A program made the translations under genes and the position numbers. Below the pieces are notes generated by a model. That model had not been told where the DNA came from. It did no database searches and saw nothing but the letters and a program-made list of their open reading frames with translations. Below are positions 1 through 10,842 of a stretch of 64,000 bases of DNA, in pieces (within the stretch, counting starts at the first letter, position 1; each line of letters begins with the position of its first letter). This DNA comes from Cylindrodendrum hubeiense. Its lineage: Eukaryota > Ascomycota > Sordariomycetes > Hypocreales > Nectriaceae. The DNA lies in contig JAANBB010000059.1 in the NCBI GenBank assembly GCA_014621425.1, positions 62,001 to 126,000 on the forward strand, written 5' to 3'.

Positions 1-1
1 C

Positions 2-733
2 ACCGATGCTCGAGGCGAAGCTCCTTTGAAGAAGAGACGCACATTGGACGGAGAGCAGCAGCCCATGAACGAAGCCTCCAAGGTTGACGAGACGGACGCG
101 TCACCCCTATCCAACTCCACCCCAGCCGCGGACGGACAAGACAACACAGCCACGAAGCCACAGGCCGATGTCAGGAAAGGCTCAATAATGAACTTTTTTA
201 AGCCAGTACCTCAACCGTCATCGGTCGCCTCTAGCCCTCAACCCGAAGAGGTGGAATCGAAGTCACCTCCACCGTCGCCTCTCCCGTCGCCTCCTCCACA
301 ACTATCCCGAGCAGAGGCAAGACGAAAGCCCCGTATCCTCAAATTCCGTGGACGTTCACTGCCACGGATCGACACTGAATCGTTAGACCATGGCAGTGAA
401 CCCGAATCTGGGACAGACAGTAAGAAAGAGGAGGAAGTTGCGATTCGAGAAACAGGCCGGCCCCGATTGCGAGACTCGAGGTCACCCTTTCAGAACCGAC
501 AGGAGAGTCCAAGATGTGAAAATTCGGACGTGGAAAGATCGAAAAGGTCTAAAGCCAGATCATCTCCAACCGTACAGACCACACTCAACATCTCTGCCCA
601 GGCAGCTTTCTCCGAGTGCAAGGTTTGTAATACGGTCTGGAACCCATTGCACCCAGAGGACGTTAAGTTTCACAAGAAGCAGCACGCCGCTGTATTGCGG
701 GCGAAGAGAAAGTTGAAGGAAAGCGAATTATAG
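2..733 (+). CDS. Eco1/ESCO-type zinc-finger protein, 3' part
   Basis: The frame is open from the left edge, so the start lies outside the window; the stop is TAG at 731-733. Most of the visible 243 residues are low-complexity and charged or proline-rich. Near the end is a C2H2 finger (CKVC at about 619-630, with two His in FHKKQH) preceded by TTLNISAQ, the arrangement of the ESCO/Eco1 zinc-finger family (zf-C2H2_3). At about 172-201 is KGSIMNFFKP, which resembles a PCNA-interacting PIP box with Lys in place of the first Gln. Eco1 proteins acetylate cohesin at the replication fork, and their order is PIP box, finger, acetyltransferase. Here the protein ends about 16 residues after the finger, so no acetyltransferase domain follows. 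Role in cohesion is inference. Confidence 0.72.
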   Translation, partial: TDARGEAPLKKRRTLDGEQQPMNEASKVDETDASPLSNSTPAADGQDNTATKPQADVRKGSIMNFFKPVPQPSSVASSPQPEEVESKSPPPSPLPSPPPQLSRAEARRKPRILKFRGRSLPRIDTESLDHGSEPESGTDSKKEEEVAIRETGRPRLRDSRSPFQNRQESPRCENSDVERSKRSKARSSPTVQTTLNISAQAAFSECKVCNTVWNPLHPEDVKFHKKQHAAVLRAKRKLKESEL

Positions 734-1316
734 ACTGAGATACTGAGATACCCAATTGAATGAATAATGATCCAGAGTGTTGCTATTCCTACACATCAGA
801 CACCAAGCAGGGGATAATAATGATGTACGAATCTACAGGGAAATAAATCAAGATAAAATTTAATGTTATTATAAGAGATACCGTACCAGAAGTGGACAAA
901 TACTTGGCGCGTGGAATAGCCGGCAAGCATAACCGCCAAGTGGAACCGCGACAGCCGGGACGTTTCATCGCGCCAGGAGATAAACCAACTCCAACGGCTA
1001 CGGCTTTAATTTGCCGCTCCTATGCAGGTTTCCGGCAGAATACGCAGGCTATGTATGGGTGGGTTGCGGTTAGCTCGACAGGGCTGAGGGGCCAGGGGCC
1101 AGGGCCAGCGTGAGATCGTTGCGGCTGTGTTGTTGTAACCCAGCACAAATGACGACTCAGAGGGCTAAGCCTTCGCACCTAAGCCTTCGTGATCAATTGC
1201 AACTCTCCAGTTTCATTTCCCAATTATCGACAGAAAACAACTCACAACATCGCTTCCCCCTCAACAAACCGTCTCCAGGCGAGTTGAAGCCGTGAAGATA
1301 CTCAGCAGGACACACT
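734..1316. other. Intergenic region
   Basis: No supported gene. The first 150 bases are AT-rich and probably hold the 3' end of the zinc-finger gene; the rest is the upstream region of the Zn2Cys6 gene. Confidence 0.6.
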
Positions 1317-2954
1317 ATGCCGCGGAAATCGGGCACCGGATGCGTCACTTGCCGGTGAGTCCAACCAACAACCCGCACGTTCCCCAGAATACGGAGCGCT
1401 GAGATTCCCTTGACCAGGATCCGGCGGGTCAAGTGCGACGAGGCAAAACCATCCTGCCAACGTTGTCTCACCTCCAAGCGCCAGTGCGATGGTTACCTGC
1501 CGGGCGACTCAACCGTCACCCGCCGCCAACTCGCCGACGCGGTGCGCCAACTCGGCATCATTGGGCCCGTTTCCAAGGGGCTCACCCAGTACCCAGGGCC
1601 GCGCAGTACCTCGTCTTCGCCGGACAACTTGTCCTTGTTCGACGTCTTTCGCAAGTTGACAGCGCCTTCGACAGCGTCGTTCCTCCCATCCAATTTCTGG
1701 ACCGGCGAGCTGCTCCAGCTCGCCCATGCCGAACCCGCCGTCTGGCACGCAACGCTTGCGCTGGGCGCTTTGCACCAGAAGCATGAGCTTGCGACTCACG
1801 GACTCCGCCATGATCACAGAGTCGAGACTTTTTCAAGGCTGGCCGCCCAGAACTATGCTCAAGCTGTCTCTCACGCCCAGGCGCTGAAAGACCCACACAA
1901 GCTCCTCTCTCTGAGCCTCGCTCTCGTTTCCATCACCAACATGATGGGCCGGTGGTCCGAGAGCCAAGTGCACATCATGGCCGGCCACCGTCTGGTGGAC
2001 CAGGCAAAGGGCCACCCGTCAACAAAAGTCGCCGCCGAAATGTTGATGCGTCTCGATCTTCAGGCCATGACGTTTTCAGAATCAAGCGCTCCGTACCCTT
2101 ACGAAGACGCTCCTGACCTGACCGAGGTCACCAAATGCATGCGAGCGGCGCCTTACATAGAGAATTACGACCAAGCAGGAACAGCTCTCTTTGGGCTGGT
2201 CAGAAGATTTCTCCTCGCCGACGAGACATGTGGCTTGGGCACAGCTGAAGAGGTAAATGAAAGGCTCCTGATGCGGGAGCTCCTCAAGGATCTCGTCGAC
2301 TGGGAATTCAAGATGGCCGCATTTGAGAGGAATAGGTGGACGGGCGAACCGGCTGCCCTGTCCGTTAGGCTCTACCATACTCTCCTACGACTTCTCATCG
2401 CTGGGAGGAGATTTGGACAGGAAATGAGATGGGATAACTATCTGGGTTATTTCGAACGTTCCATTTTCTTTGTGGAATCCTTGCTCGTGGCCACTGCAAC
2501 TCCGCAGCCTCGTTCACCACTATCCCTAGAGCCAGGACTCATCATTCCTCTATTCCTTACTGCTTCGAAATGTCGACATCCTGTACTCAGGAGTCGAGCT
2601 GTACGACTATTACGCAATCTGAAGAGGCAAGAAGGCATGTGGTTCAGCGACGGCACCGCCGCGGTAGTGACCAAGATGATGTCAATAGAGGGCCAGACTG
2701 TGGATACAAACGACCTCCCTCCCATAGCCCCGCCTGAAGAAATTCCGTGGGAATCGTGGTCGATGGGAACCATGCATCCCCAGGCTTCGACGAGCTGGGA
2801 GGGCTTTGAGAGGGTGCCCGAAACTCAGCGGGTTAGAGAGACGTTGGTGATGGTAATGATTGAGCAGAGACGTGTTGATATAACCTTCATCATGTGCTCG
2901 GGTGATGAAATTGGTACATATGGTGATGCTCGTTTTGAGACCATATTGTACTAA
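1317..2954 (+). CDS. Zn2Cys6 transcription factor
   Basis: Two exons, 1317-1354 and 1418-2954, with a 63-base intron (GTGAGT..CCAG) that cuts the zinc cluster, a common intron site in this family. The protein is 524 residues. The binuclear cluster is complete: Cys9, 12, 19, 26, 29 and 36 (C-x2-C-x6-C-x6-C-x2-C-x6-C), followed by a basic linker. The rest is helical and resembles the fungal-specific transcription factor domain of the Fungal_trans_2/ARCA-like group rather than the classic Fungal_trans domain. It should be a nuclear DNA-binding regulator; its targets cannot be read from the sequence. The start ATG at 1317 is chosen because it puts the first two cysteines in frame. Confidence 0.88.
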
Positions 2955-3250
2955 GGAAGCGAGGTCTGGAAGAGCAGCCCAGGATACCCAAATGCGAAGA
3001 CTTAATAACCTGGCTCTGCAGTCTCTCCATTTCACTAGTGGGGGGTTTGCAAACTAATCAAAACCGACCCAGTCGGCTTTTTGAACACACATATCTTATT
3101 CAATTTAATGAGGGTTGTAATGAAGGAGTACCACCGCCGTCTTCAAATAAACAATCCAACACTTATCCAACATGTAAAAGCAACAGTGATTTACCATCAT
3201 CGAAAAGTCAATATAGCGTCCAGCGCTCTTTCAAAAAGCCCCAACATCTC

Positions 3251-3814
3251 CTAAAGCCAGCAGTCATTTCTGTGGATGATTAACTTCCACTTCTGAAAAT
3301 TAACATGCCCGTCCGGGAAGAGTCGACCAGTTACGACGTGCTTTCCTTTCTTGAAGAATTTGATATTGACGACCATTTTGCCATCCTCGTCAACGTGTTT
3401 TGTTCCTCTGACACGAGTCAACAAGATATCAGAGTAGGAAGATGGAGCACTCAACTGGAACTCAACTTTATCGCATTCCCAGAGCCTTGGGTCTTGTGCA
3501 ATGATATCCCTGAGCACCTGCTCATCCTCAGGATCTATCGGGGGGCCTTTGCCTTTTGGGACAAACCGTCCCGGCCAAACTGGGGGAGGAGACGGGCCTG
3601 GTGAGCCCGATGAGCCTGGTGAGCCCGGTGGAGTTGTTGAAGTGACCAAATAGCTTGTGGTATCGAAGTTTGGCCGCCGTATTCGGATTGAAGGAGCAGT
3701 TGCGGGTGGAGCTGTTGAAAAAAAGGTTGCTCTCCAAGCCTTTGTCTGCCGCATCCGCATCGAAAAGACGGAAGCGTGGCAGTGAGGAACTGAGCGGCGA
3801 AGGTGTTTGAACAT
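3251..3814 (-). CDS. Small orphan protein, possibly mitochondrial
   Basis: An uninterrupted 187-residue frame with an ATG at 3814-3812 and a TAG stop. I do not recognise the family. The first 30 residues are rich in Arg, Ser and His without acids and could be a mitochondrial presequence. A Gly/Pro/Ser-rich stretch follows (about residues 60-85), then a compact C-terminal domain of about 95 residues with alternating charged and hydrophobic positions (for example the DPEDEQVLRDII helix and KLIIHRNDCWL end). No membrane segment is visible. Frames on the other strand here are less protein-like. It could be a lineage-specific gene or, less likely, chance. Confidence 0.5.
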   Translation of the reverse strand: MFKHLRRSVPHCHASVFSMRMRQTKAWRATFFSTAPPATAPSIRIRRPNFDTTSYLVTSTTPPGSPGSSGSPGPSPPPVWPGRFVPKGKGPPIDPEDEQVLRDIIAQDPRLWECDKVEFQLSAPSSYSDILLTRVRGTKHVDEDGKMVVNIKFFKKGKHVVTGRLFPDGHVNFQKWKLIIHRNDCWL

Positions 3815-4154
3815 GTTGAAGACTTCAATGGCTAGTAATATTTTCTGTGGATTCTTTTTCCGTATGGAATATTATTTGGTAGCGAAGATTGATGGAATTT
3901 ATAGACATGGTCCGATAGTTTACAATGCAAGGTCGCGACCAGAAACAGGACGAAAGTGCAGATGCCAAGAGCTACCGCGTCCCCCATGCGACACTCATAG
4001 AATCATTCTAATCCAATCATTATCTCAACGAACACCCTGCTTTACATGTACGAGTTTTTGCTTTTGTTGTTGTCATTCTGACCGACTTTGACGTCGCCCT
4101 GATGTCAACCCATGAGACATCGGTACTCTTATGACGGACTCATGTCGACGGCAG

Positions 4155-4179
4155 ACGCCCAGTGTTATCGACTGGGCGT
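4155..4179. repeat. Perfect 9-bp inverted repeat
   Basis: ACGCCCAGT (4155-4163) and ACTGGGCGT (4171-4179) are exact inverse complements with a 7-base spacer. A TATATAAG stretch starts at about 4187. No gene start is evident just downstream. Confidence 0.7.
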
Positions 4180-7100
4180 TCTTTGGTATATAAGAGGTAG
4201 TACATCATGAGACAGAGGATTCGGGAGGGTGTTGTCATTTCGAGATGACTGGTAGATACTCGGATGGCAGAAAGTAGGCGCGCGTCAGGTCAACACGGTC
4301 ACTGCCAATCGAGCTGTTGTTGAACTTCGAGGTTGCCCGCCACAAGTCAGTGCATTCCTAAATGCGAACTACGCCTGGTTGCCTTAAGGCTTCAAGCGAT
4401 CCTTTAGAACGCCTCTACCCCTATCAAATATTTGTAACCCCCACTGCAACCCTCTTCTCCCACCTTACACGGGCGCTCTTAACAACATCTCCCTCAAGCC
4501 CCTGTTTCGAGGGGAGGATCCTGCAGGAGCTGAGCCTGTGTTTATTGTATAGGGTGGCCACGTTGACTCTCACATGCAGTTATTGTAGAAATGGCTAATG
4601 GGAACTGCCAATCGCCGCCATCAGCTGCAGGAGAGTATTCTTGGTACTGGGGGCCGGCTATGGCCAACCAGTAGTTGTAGGGGCTGGGGCTGTTCTTGCT
4701 ACGATGAACCGCATATGGCAGCCTGGTTTGAATGCTGCTTGAGAGATGTAACGCACCTATTCCAATCATTTGAAACCCTTCTAGACCAAGGGTGGCGAGG
4801 GTTCAACGAGGGGGTCGCAAGCAAGTGCAGTTTTACAACATGTCCATGCGACTGCCGCGATGCCCATGATTAGACGCCGTCAATTTTTCTTTCAGGGGTG
4901 TAGAGTCACTATCTTCCCAAAACATCAATACTAGGTCAAACTGCCTATTACTCCTTCACGCAACTTCATAAAATCCGGTAGCAGATCATCGCTGCTTGTG
5001 TCCAGCGCAACTCCCTGGGTGTCGGCCTGTCATTCTGAAGACACAGTGCCCATTCTGAAACAAAGCATGAAACCAGCTCATTAGAAACTCAAATTCGGTG
5101 ATCTGCAGAACCTCGACGTCTTCAATTAGGGGTATCTTTTGCAGTGGGCAGTGTCCACGACCGCTCACACAGAGCAAGCACCGAAGCGCAATATATCAAC
5201 CTGCTTCCATCGCCTATGATGCTGCGCATCTCCAACTGCAACTCGTCTGTTCTAACCCCACTCCTGATAGGAAAGCAACCGAGATTTCAACAGCCCCAGG
5301 AATAGGTCGCAGCATAACCGTGTCAGTCTTTGTCGAATTCCCACAAAAATAGGCCACAATCCTAAGATTTCCTACATAAATACCCTCGTATACATGAAGC
5401 TCCAAATGTGACATTGGAATCGTTGCCTCGGATCGCTCGAATGATGGGAGTCCCCAAGGTGGGTCGCTGGCTGAAATGTATCATGGACTTAGTTTTCGCG
5501 TCGTAACTAGACTGGAATAATTACGACAGCTTCCGTTCCATCTCCTCTATCAGCTCGTTCCCCATCTCTTGGCCGTGTGCCAGGAGGTGAAAAGGGAGAT
5601 ATATGGGGTGGGCTTGCGGGTCCATGATAGACGCGTGTCGGCTATCCTTTGGCAGGGCGGACTGATGACATTCCGGTCACGAGGAATCATGTTTCCGCCA
5701 AAAAGGGTACGGTTGTAACAATCGAAATGCTCGTCATGGCACTCAACTCGGAACCCTAGAGAGTGCGGCATTATGGCGAACTAGAAGGATTACTGTTTTG
5801 ATGATAGTCGGATTGGGTTGTCTCCGCCCAGAAGGGCACCCTTTGAAGCTCAAAAGATCACACGTATAAGTTGGGCATCCATCCGTTCCGCCGTAGGAAA
5901 GTCGGGCAGGAATGCATCACCTGCCAGTCCATTGGGTGGTCGCTGAGTCGTAAACACGTGAACATTAGAGCCTGGTGGTTCGTTTTGTCCTGAGCCTGCA
6001 ACGCTGAATAATCTATCACGGCCAACTCGGCTCAAGCCAGGACCCGTTCAGGACAGAGCTCAGCTCTCAACCATAGCGGGCCCGAGACGCACATACATGC
6101 ATGGATTCTTTAGCAACATGCGGCAATTGTTAAAGTAGAGCTGAAGTGGAATCTGAGGCTGCAGAATAACTGCGGGGGTTGGGGCTATTCCCGCTCTGAT
6201 CAGCCGCCTATGGCTCGACTTGGGCGGCTCACAGGCAACAACTACAGAATCAACAGCTGGTGAATGCAGGTGTCCCGATACCCATGGCTGGGCATCGTGA
6301 TGTCCTTTTCGCACAGCACGGACTCTCTCCTTTCGAAACAAGAGCTCACCATCCCATCGTTTATTTGCAGGATATCCCAACCCCGCCAGCGGACTATTGC
6401 TGCTCGGGTTATGTGCCGAGATTCGTACTAAAAGTACTAGAGGCAAGAAGAGGGGTAGTTTTCATAGCTGAAGTGGAAACTAGGCTGCGAAGCTCGGAGC
6501 TGACCGCTCGGGCCATCGATGAGGCTTATGCAAGAGCTGCTGCGCAACTGAGACATACCGGGCTTCCCGTCCCACGCTCTTGCTTGACCGACATGGTGGC
6601 TTTTTGTCGACATACAACGCTTCCGACTAATACATGCCGGCAAATTCATATCAAGAACTGCGTCGACATGCGAATTAAGCCAAAATTAGGTCAGTCTCAA
6701 GGCTAACCTCAAGCTTAACACAAGAAACTACTGGGCTGATCTAGAAGCGATCATTGCAAATACAGTCATGTCAGTCAGTGAATGCGTATAAAGCATTGAA
6801 ACCACTCTGCGTACTAAGCAGACCTCAATCAGTGTTACAGAGGCATATCCAGTCAAGCGAAATAACCTATTTTCTCTTACAGCAATCCCAGAAGTATCAG
6901 CACCATGGCTCCTGGACAGGTGTCGTTCCGGTTCGGCCGAAGGCGACTTGTATGCACATGATGCAAGTATCTTTGCGGGCAGTCCGAACCTCCACCCTAG
7001 GTGTTATAGCTGACAACCTGCAAGATCAGTCCTCAAGTGTCACTCACTGTCAATTCTTCCAAGAAGGAAGGTCGCTGAATTTAAGGTCGCGTGCAGTCCC

Positions 7101-7680
7101 AATGAGACGCTCCAGTCCGGACTAGGCCCGGAGTTCGAGATAGAGTTCTCCGGGCTCCGGGGAGCCTTGCGAACTTACCATCAAGATGTCTTGAAAGGAA
7201 CCCAAAAGCCGGCGGGTGGGCCGTGAAGCAGGGACATGCTGGCTTTGGGACTTGGTTGGTGGGATAATTAGCGTAGTGTGATGAGAACGATCTGCAGATT
7301 TCATGTGAGAAGATCTCACATTTCTCAGCTCAAATCTACAAGATGAGCATCCGCTTGGAGGCGGTGGATATTTGTACCTTACCATTGAGAACTGAGTAAG
7401 GGGATGTAAATACCTTCCTTCCAGAAAAAGAATGGTCGGCGATCTGCTGCACAGCCTATTCCCGGAGGCCTGTTTAAATAACTGCGATGCGACCCCAGGT
7501 CAGGGATTGTAATAAGCCTCCTTCTTGCACTGCCTGCAACGACCTGCAACTGCCTGCCACTCCGCCGGCTCGGCCACTCCAGGGCAAATACGAACAACGT
7601 TCTGACACCAGTAAATTAGAGTACGTCCGGGGATCTGATGCCTGCGCCGCCATTTGCTAGCGCCCCTGCAGGTGACCCGC

Positions 7681-7740
7681 ACGGCGATTATCCGCTTGGG
7701 CCATACGGCGATGTCCGCTTGGTCCCGTTCGGCGATTATG
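7681..7740. repeat. 24-25-bp tandem repeat upstream of NADase
   Basis: ACGGCGAT..TCCGCTTGG units begin at 7681 and 7705, and a partial third (CGGCGATTATG) begins at 7730. The array ends about 220 bases before the NADase start codon, so it could be part of that promoter. Confidence 0.6.
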
Positions 7741-7961
7741 TTGAGGGAGAGTAAGACACGGCACAAGGGCTGAATGCACGTTAGCCGAGTGAGTGCCAGC
7801 TCATGAGACATGCAGGCAGATTGGTTCTATCTATTATGATTTTGGCTGCTGGTGAACGAAAAAGTTCTATAAGAGCAATGGGACCTGGTGTTCTATTTGC
7901 AATACTGTCCCATCCCCACCAAGCTTTCTAGTTCAGCTTCTGCCAACGCGAATCATTCAAA

Positions 7962-8700
7962 ATGCAGATCAAGTCACTCCTCTTCTGGTCCCTTTGCTGG
8001 GTTTCCACTTCTTCGGCTCTTCCCACACCCGGCCAGTCCCCCAACCAGGGACCCGCCTGCGACTGCTCCGGCACGAAGAACGGCGGTGCTGCCTCGAAGT
8101 CGTACATCTGCCGCGACGCCCGCCTCGGACCCAGAGTCCTTCCCAAGAAGCTGCCTCTCGGCACATTCGTGTCAAACTACGACCGCTTTGGAGGACAGAC
8201 GCCCGGCGAGTTCCTCGCGCAATGGACTAATGCGACAACCGGCGCCTACGTTTACCCGCCACAGAACGGGTTCCAGCTCGATGCCAACGGCAATGCCATC
8301 AACGGAACCATGGTCCTGCAGCCGGGAACGCTTGTGGATCGCTTTGGAAGCGAGTATGGTAAGTCGTATTCGGGTTCGCAAAGCTGAGAGCAGTCGATTA
8401 ACCCGTGTTATAGGATCTTACGTCTCCGCTGCTTCTGCTCCATACTCACAGCGGGCCCTCCCCCCCTCCAACCTCGACACCAATCAAGATGCGCCAGAAT
8501 TCCCCTTCAACTACCACGTTTACGAAGTTCTTAAGCCCCTCACCGTCATTGGAGGACCCATTGCGCCGTGGTTCGGTCAGCCTGGACTTGGCGCGCAGTT
8601 TTACACTGGCGGAACTGGAAACATTATGGCGCTGATTGAGGCCGGCTACTTAGAGAGGGAGGACGCAAAGATCTTGATCTCTAAGGAGAAGGGATGCTAG
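7962..8700 (+). CDS. Secreted fungal NADase (TNT-domain glycohydrolase)
   Basis: Two exons, 7962-8358 and 8414-8700, with a 55-base intron (GTAAGT..TATAG); the product is 227 residues. The N-terminus is a clear signal peptide (about 20 residues ending STSSALP). The mature part has paired cysteines (CDCSGT, YICRD) and a TNT domain, named after the tuberculosis necrotizing toxin. Family landmarks visible are YDRFGG, VDRFGSE, a [17 protein letters not shown] block spanning the splice junction, and APWFGQPG near the end. Characterised fungal members are secreted or surface enzymes that split NAD to nicotinamide and ADP-ribose. The intron falls inside the conserved block, which supports the splice call. 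NAD hydrolysis here is inferred from family membership; the role (competition, self NAD salvage or host contact) is not visible. Confidence 0.88.
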
Positions 8701-9721
8701 AGGGCGAAAAGTACATTTAATACCCATATCATATCATCAAGTCGGACCTTACGACGGGCTGCTATTATTTAATTGATATTCATAATCATGATCCTAACAT
8801 GCTGTCATTCTTTCCTGTGAAAATGGTGTACAAATCGGAATCTTAGTGTTTTGTCAACGGTCTTGTCATTCTCACACATCTAATTGCACATACGGTACAA
8901 GAAATAGATGTAAATTTGGAGAGAATAAATATACGTAAAATAAACATTGGAACAAGGTTTATCAATGAGTATCAGGGCCTTTTAATTTATCTGTATTTAT
9001 GCGAGATAGCACAATTTATTATTGTGAGATGTGGTAATATCCGCTCTACGTACAAGCATCAATTGGTGCACATACGAGAGCAATACGATTTACGAAGCTT
9101 ACGAATACGCATCAAGAAAGCACCTATAATTCATTTCTTTTAGTAAGACGCTCCCATTCAACCCCTATAGCCTAGCTGACCACCTCAGGGTCTTAGGCGG
9201 GTAAGGCGCTGGGGTCCAGTGCTGACCCTGCTAATTGGAGCGAATTCTCGGTTGTCGTGTAAGGGTCCCAAACAGTAAATAATTTATGGGGGTCCTGAGT
9301 GGCCCTGAAGTTGTCAGCATTTCGGCACCAACCCACCTTCGTACTGTAGCCACTAACAACCCACTGAATTACCGGCGGCACGACCCGCTGGGCACTCGTT
9401 AACCAACCCCTCCACTGGAATTTAGAAGGGCCCACCAAATTGCCTATGCCGCTTGCGCTTTCCACTCACGACGCGTCCCCCTGCGTGGCTGTGTGGCACA
9501 AGTTCCCACCGCTCCTTTGCTTTTTTGCGGGGAAGATAAGGCGACCCGGATCTCGAGTTTCCGAGCTTCAAACAACAACGAGATCTTCAGTTACAAATAG
9601 GCCCAGATCTATCCCCGCAACACCTGATCTCGACACCCTTCCCCGACACAGACAGCCGCTCAGACCACTAGGAATCCAATTGCAAGATCCCCGATTCGAC
9701 AGCCCCCTTACAGCCTTCACA
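8701..9721. other. AT-rich intergenic region
   Basis: From 8701 to about 9160 the sequence is strongly AT-rich with no usable reading frame, as expected of 3' flank or decayed DNA. From 9160 to 9721 it is more balanced and should hold the promoter and 5' leader of the sterol isomerase gene. Confidence 0.6.
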
Positions 9722-10508
9722 ATGGACACCTTCCCGAACAACGCGACTGGGAGCGCTGGGAGCCTCCCTGCACACCCCTACTTCCCGTTGGACGTCGCCC
9801 TGGAGGGATACGCCGCCAATTCTATGGGCGCGGCGACCTTGGTGGGCATCTTTGCGCTGCTATGCTGTGGCGTCTTCGCGGTGACCCATCTCTTGATGCA
9901 ACAAGCCCAGACCACCTTGGGCTATGGAGCCAAGCTCGCCACCATGTGGTTTGCCCTGTGCGGGTGCATCCACTTGTTCTTTGAGGGTATGTTCCTGGCT
10001 CTATGAGCACCCTGCTTGTACTTGGGGTGGCATTGCTAACTAACTGATGCCAGGCTACTTCGCCGTGAACCACCTCGATATGGCTGGCCAGATGGATCTC
10101 TTCGGCCAGCTCTGGAAGGAGTACTCCCTGTCCGACTCTCGATACCTCACCCAGGACCCCTTCGTGGTCTGCATGGAAGCCATCACTGCCTTCTTCTGGG
10201 GCCCGCTCTCTTTCGTCTGCGCCTACTGCATCGTCACGAACCACCCTCTCCGACACCCGCTCCAGATGATCATCAGCCTCGGCCAGATCTACGGTGACAT
10301 CCTGTACTACGCCACGTGCTCGTTCAACAGCATCGTGTACCAGATCGCCTACTGCCGGCCCGAGGGCTTCTACTTCTGGGCGTACTATGTGCTCTGCAAC
10401 GCCTTCTGGATCGTCATCCCGGGAGTGTTGCTGGTGCAGAGTGTGACTGCGACATCGCAGGCCATTGCCAAGGTCCAGGCCGCCGAGGCTACCAAGAAGG
10501 CCTTGTAA
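9722..10508 (+). CDS. EBP-family sterol delta8-delta7 isomerase (EXPERA domain)
   Basis: Two exons, 9722-9986 and 10054-10508, with a 67-base intron (GTATGT..GCTAAC..CCAG) that joins LFFEG to YFAVNH; 239 residues. It has four or five hydrophobic helices and the EXPERA/emopamil-binding-protein pattern: an acidic pair in the CIHLFFEGYF helix, then LWKEYSLSDSRY, and EAITAFFWGPLS. EBP enzymes move the sterol C8 double bond to C7 in the endoplasmic reticulum. Fungi normally use the unrelated Erg2 for this step, so an EBP-like copy may act on other sterols or be an accessory isomerase (inference). The C-terminal KVQAAEATKKAL is a charged cytosolic tail; no classic KKxx signal. Confidence 0.87.
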
Positions 10509-10842
10509 GGAGTTTTGGGATCATGTAATAGCTACGCTCTGGGGTGGGGATCGCGGCGAAACAGTCGCCCAATGCCGCATGAAGAAGACACTATACAGGG
10601 GGATTTAGAGGGGCAAAGGAGCCAATCAGGTAGATCTAGTTTTTAATTCCCAAACACCTTTATCCCAATAGCATATGTACCTGGATGACGTTAAAGCCCA
10701 CTCGTGTATTCGTACATTGGTTAACCCCTGATTGGCCGCCCCTGTCGACCTCATCATCCCGTACATCCGAACTCCACAGATCGTAATATTTTAGTCAGAA
10801 ACCGTTCCGTTAGCATCCCCATTTGATATCGTCTATTAAGTT
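10509..10842. other. Convergent 3' intergenic region
   Basis: Lies between the ends of two convergent genes. It holds only 3' flanking sequence as far as I can see. Confidence 0.6.

Larger units (their letters stand above)
3815..7961. other. Gene-poor 4.1-kb region
   Basis: I see no convincing gene here. Short frames exist on both strands but lack domain-like character and mostly start at non-ATG codons. It holds a perfect hairpin next to a TATA-like stretch (4155-4193) and a short tandem repeat (7681-7740) just upstream of the NADase gene. It may contain decayed mobile or gene remnants too diverged to recognise. Confidence 0.5.

Noticed and set aside
4640..6260. Possible duplicated GGGGCTGGGGCTGTTC-like segments near 4680 and 6180
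   Set aside because: Similarity covers only about 28 bases and is not extended on either side.
6260..6706. 148-codon plus-strand frame in the gene-poor region
   Set aside because: Begins at GTG; the first ATG is internal. No domain, signal or codon pattern like its neighbours, and a similar-sized frame exists on the other strand.
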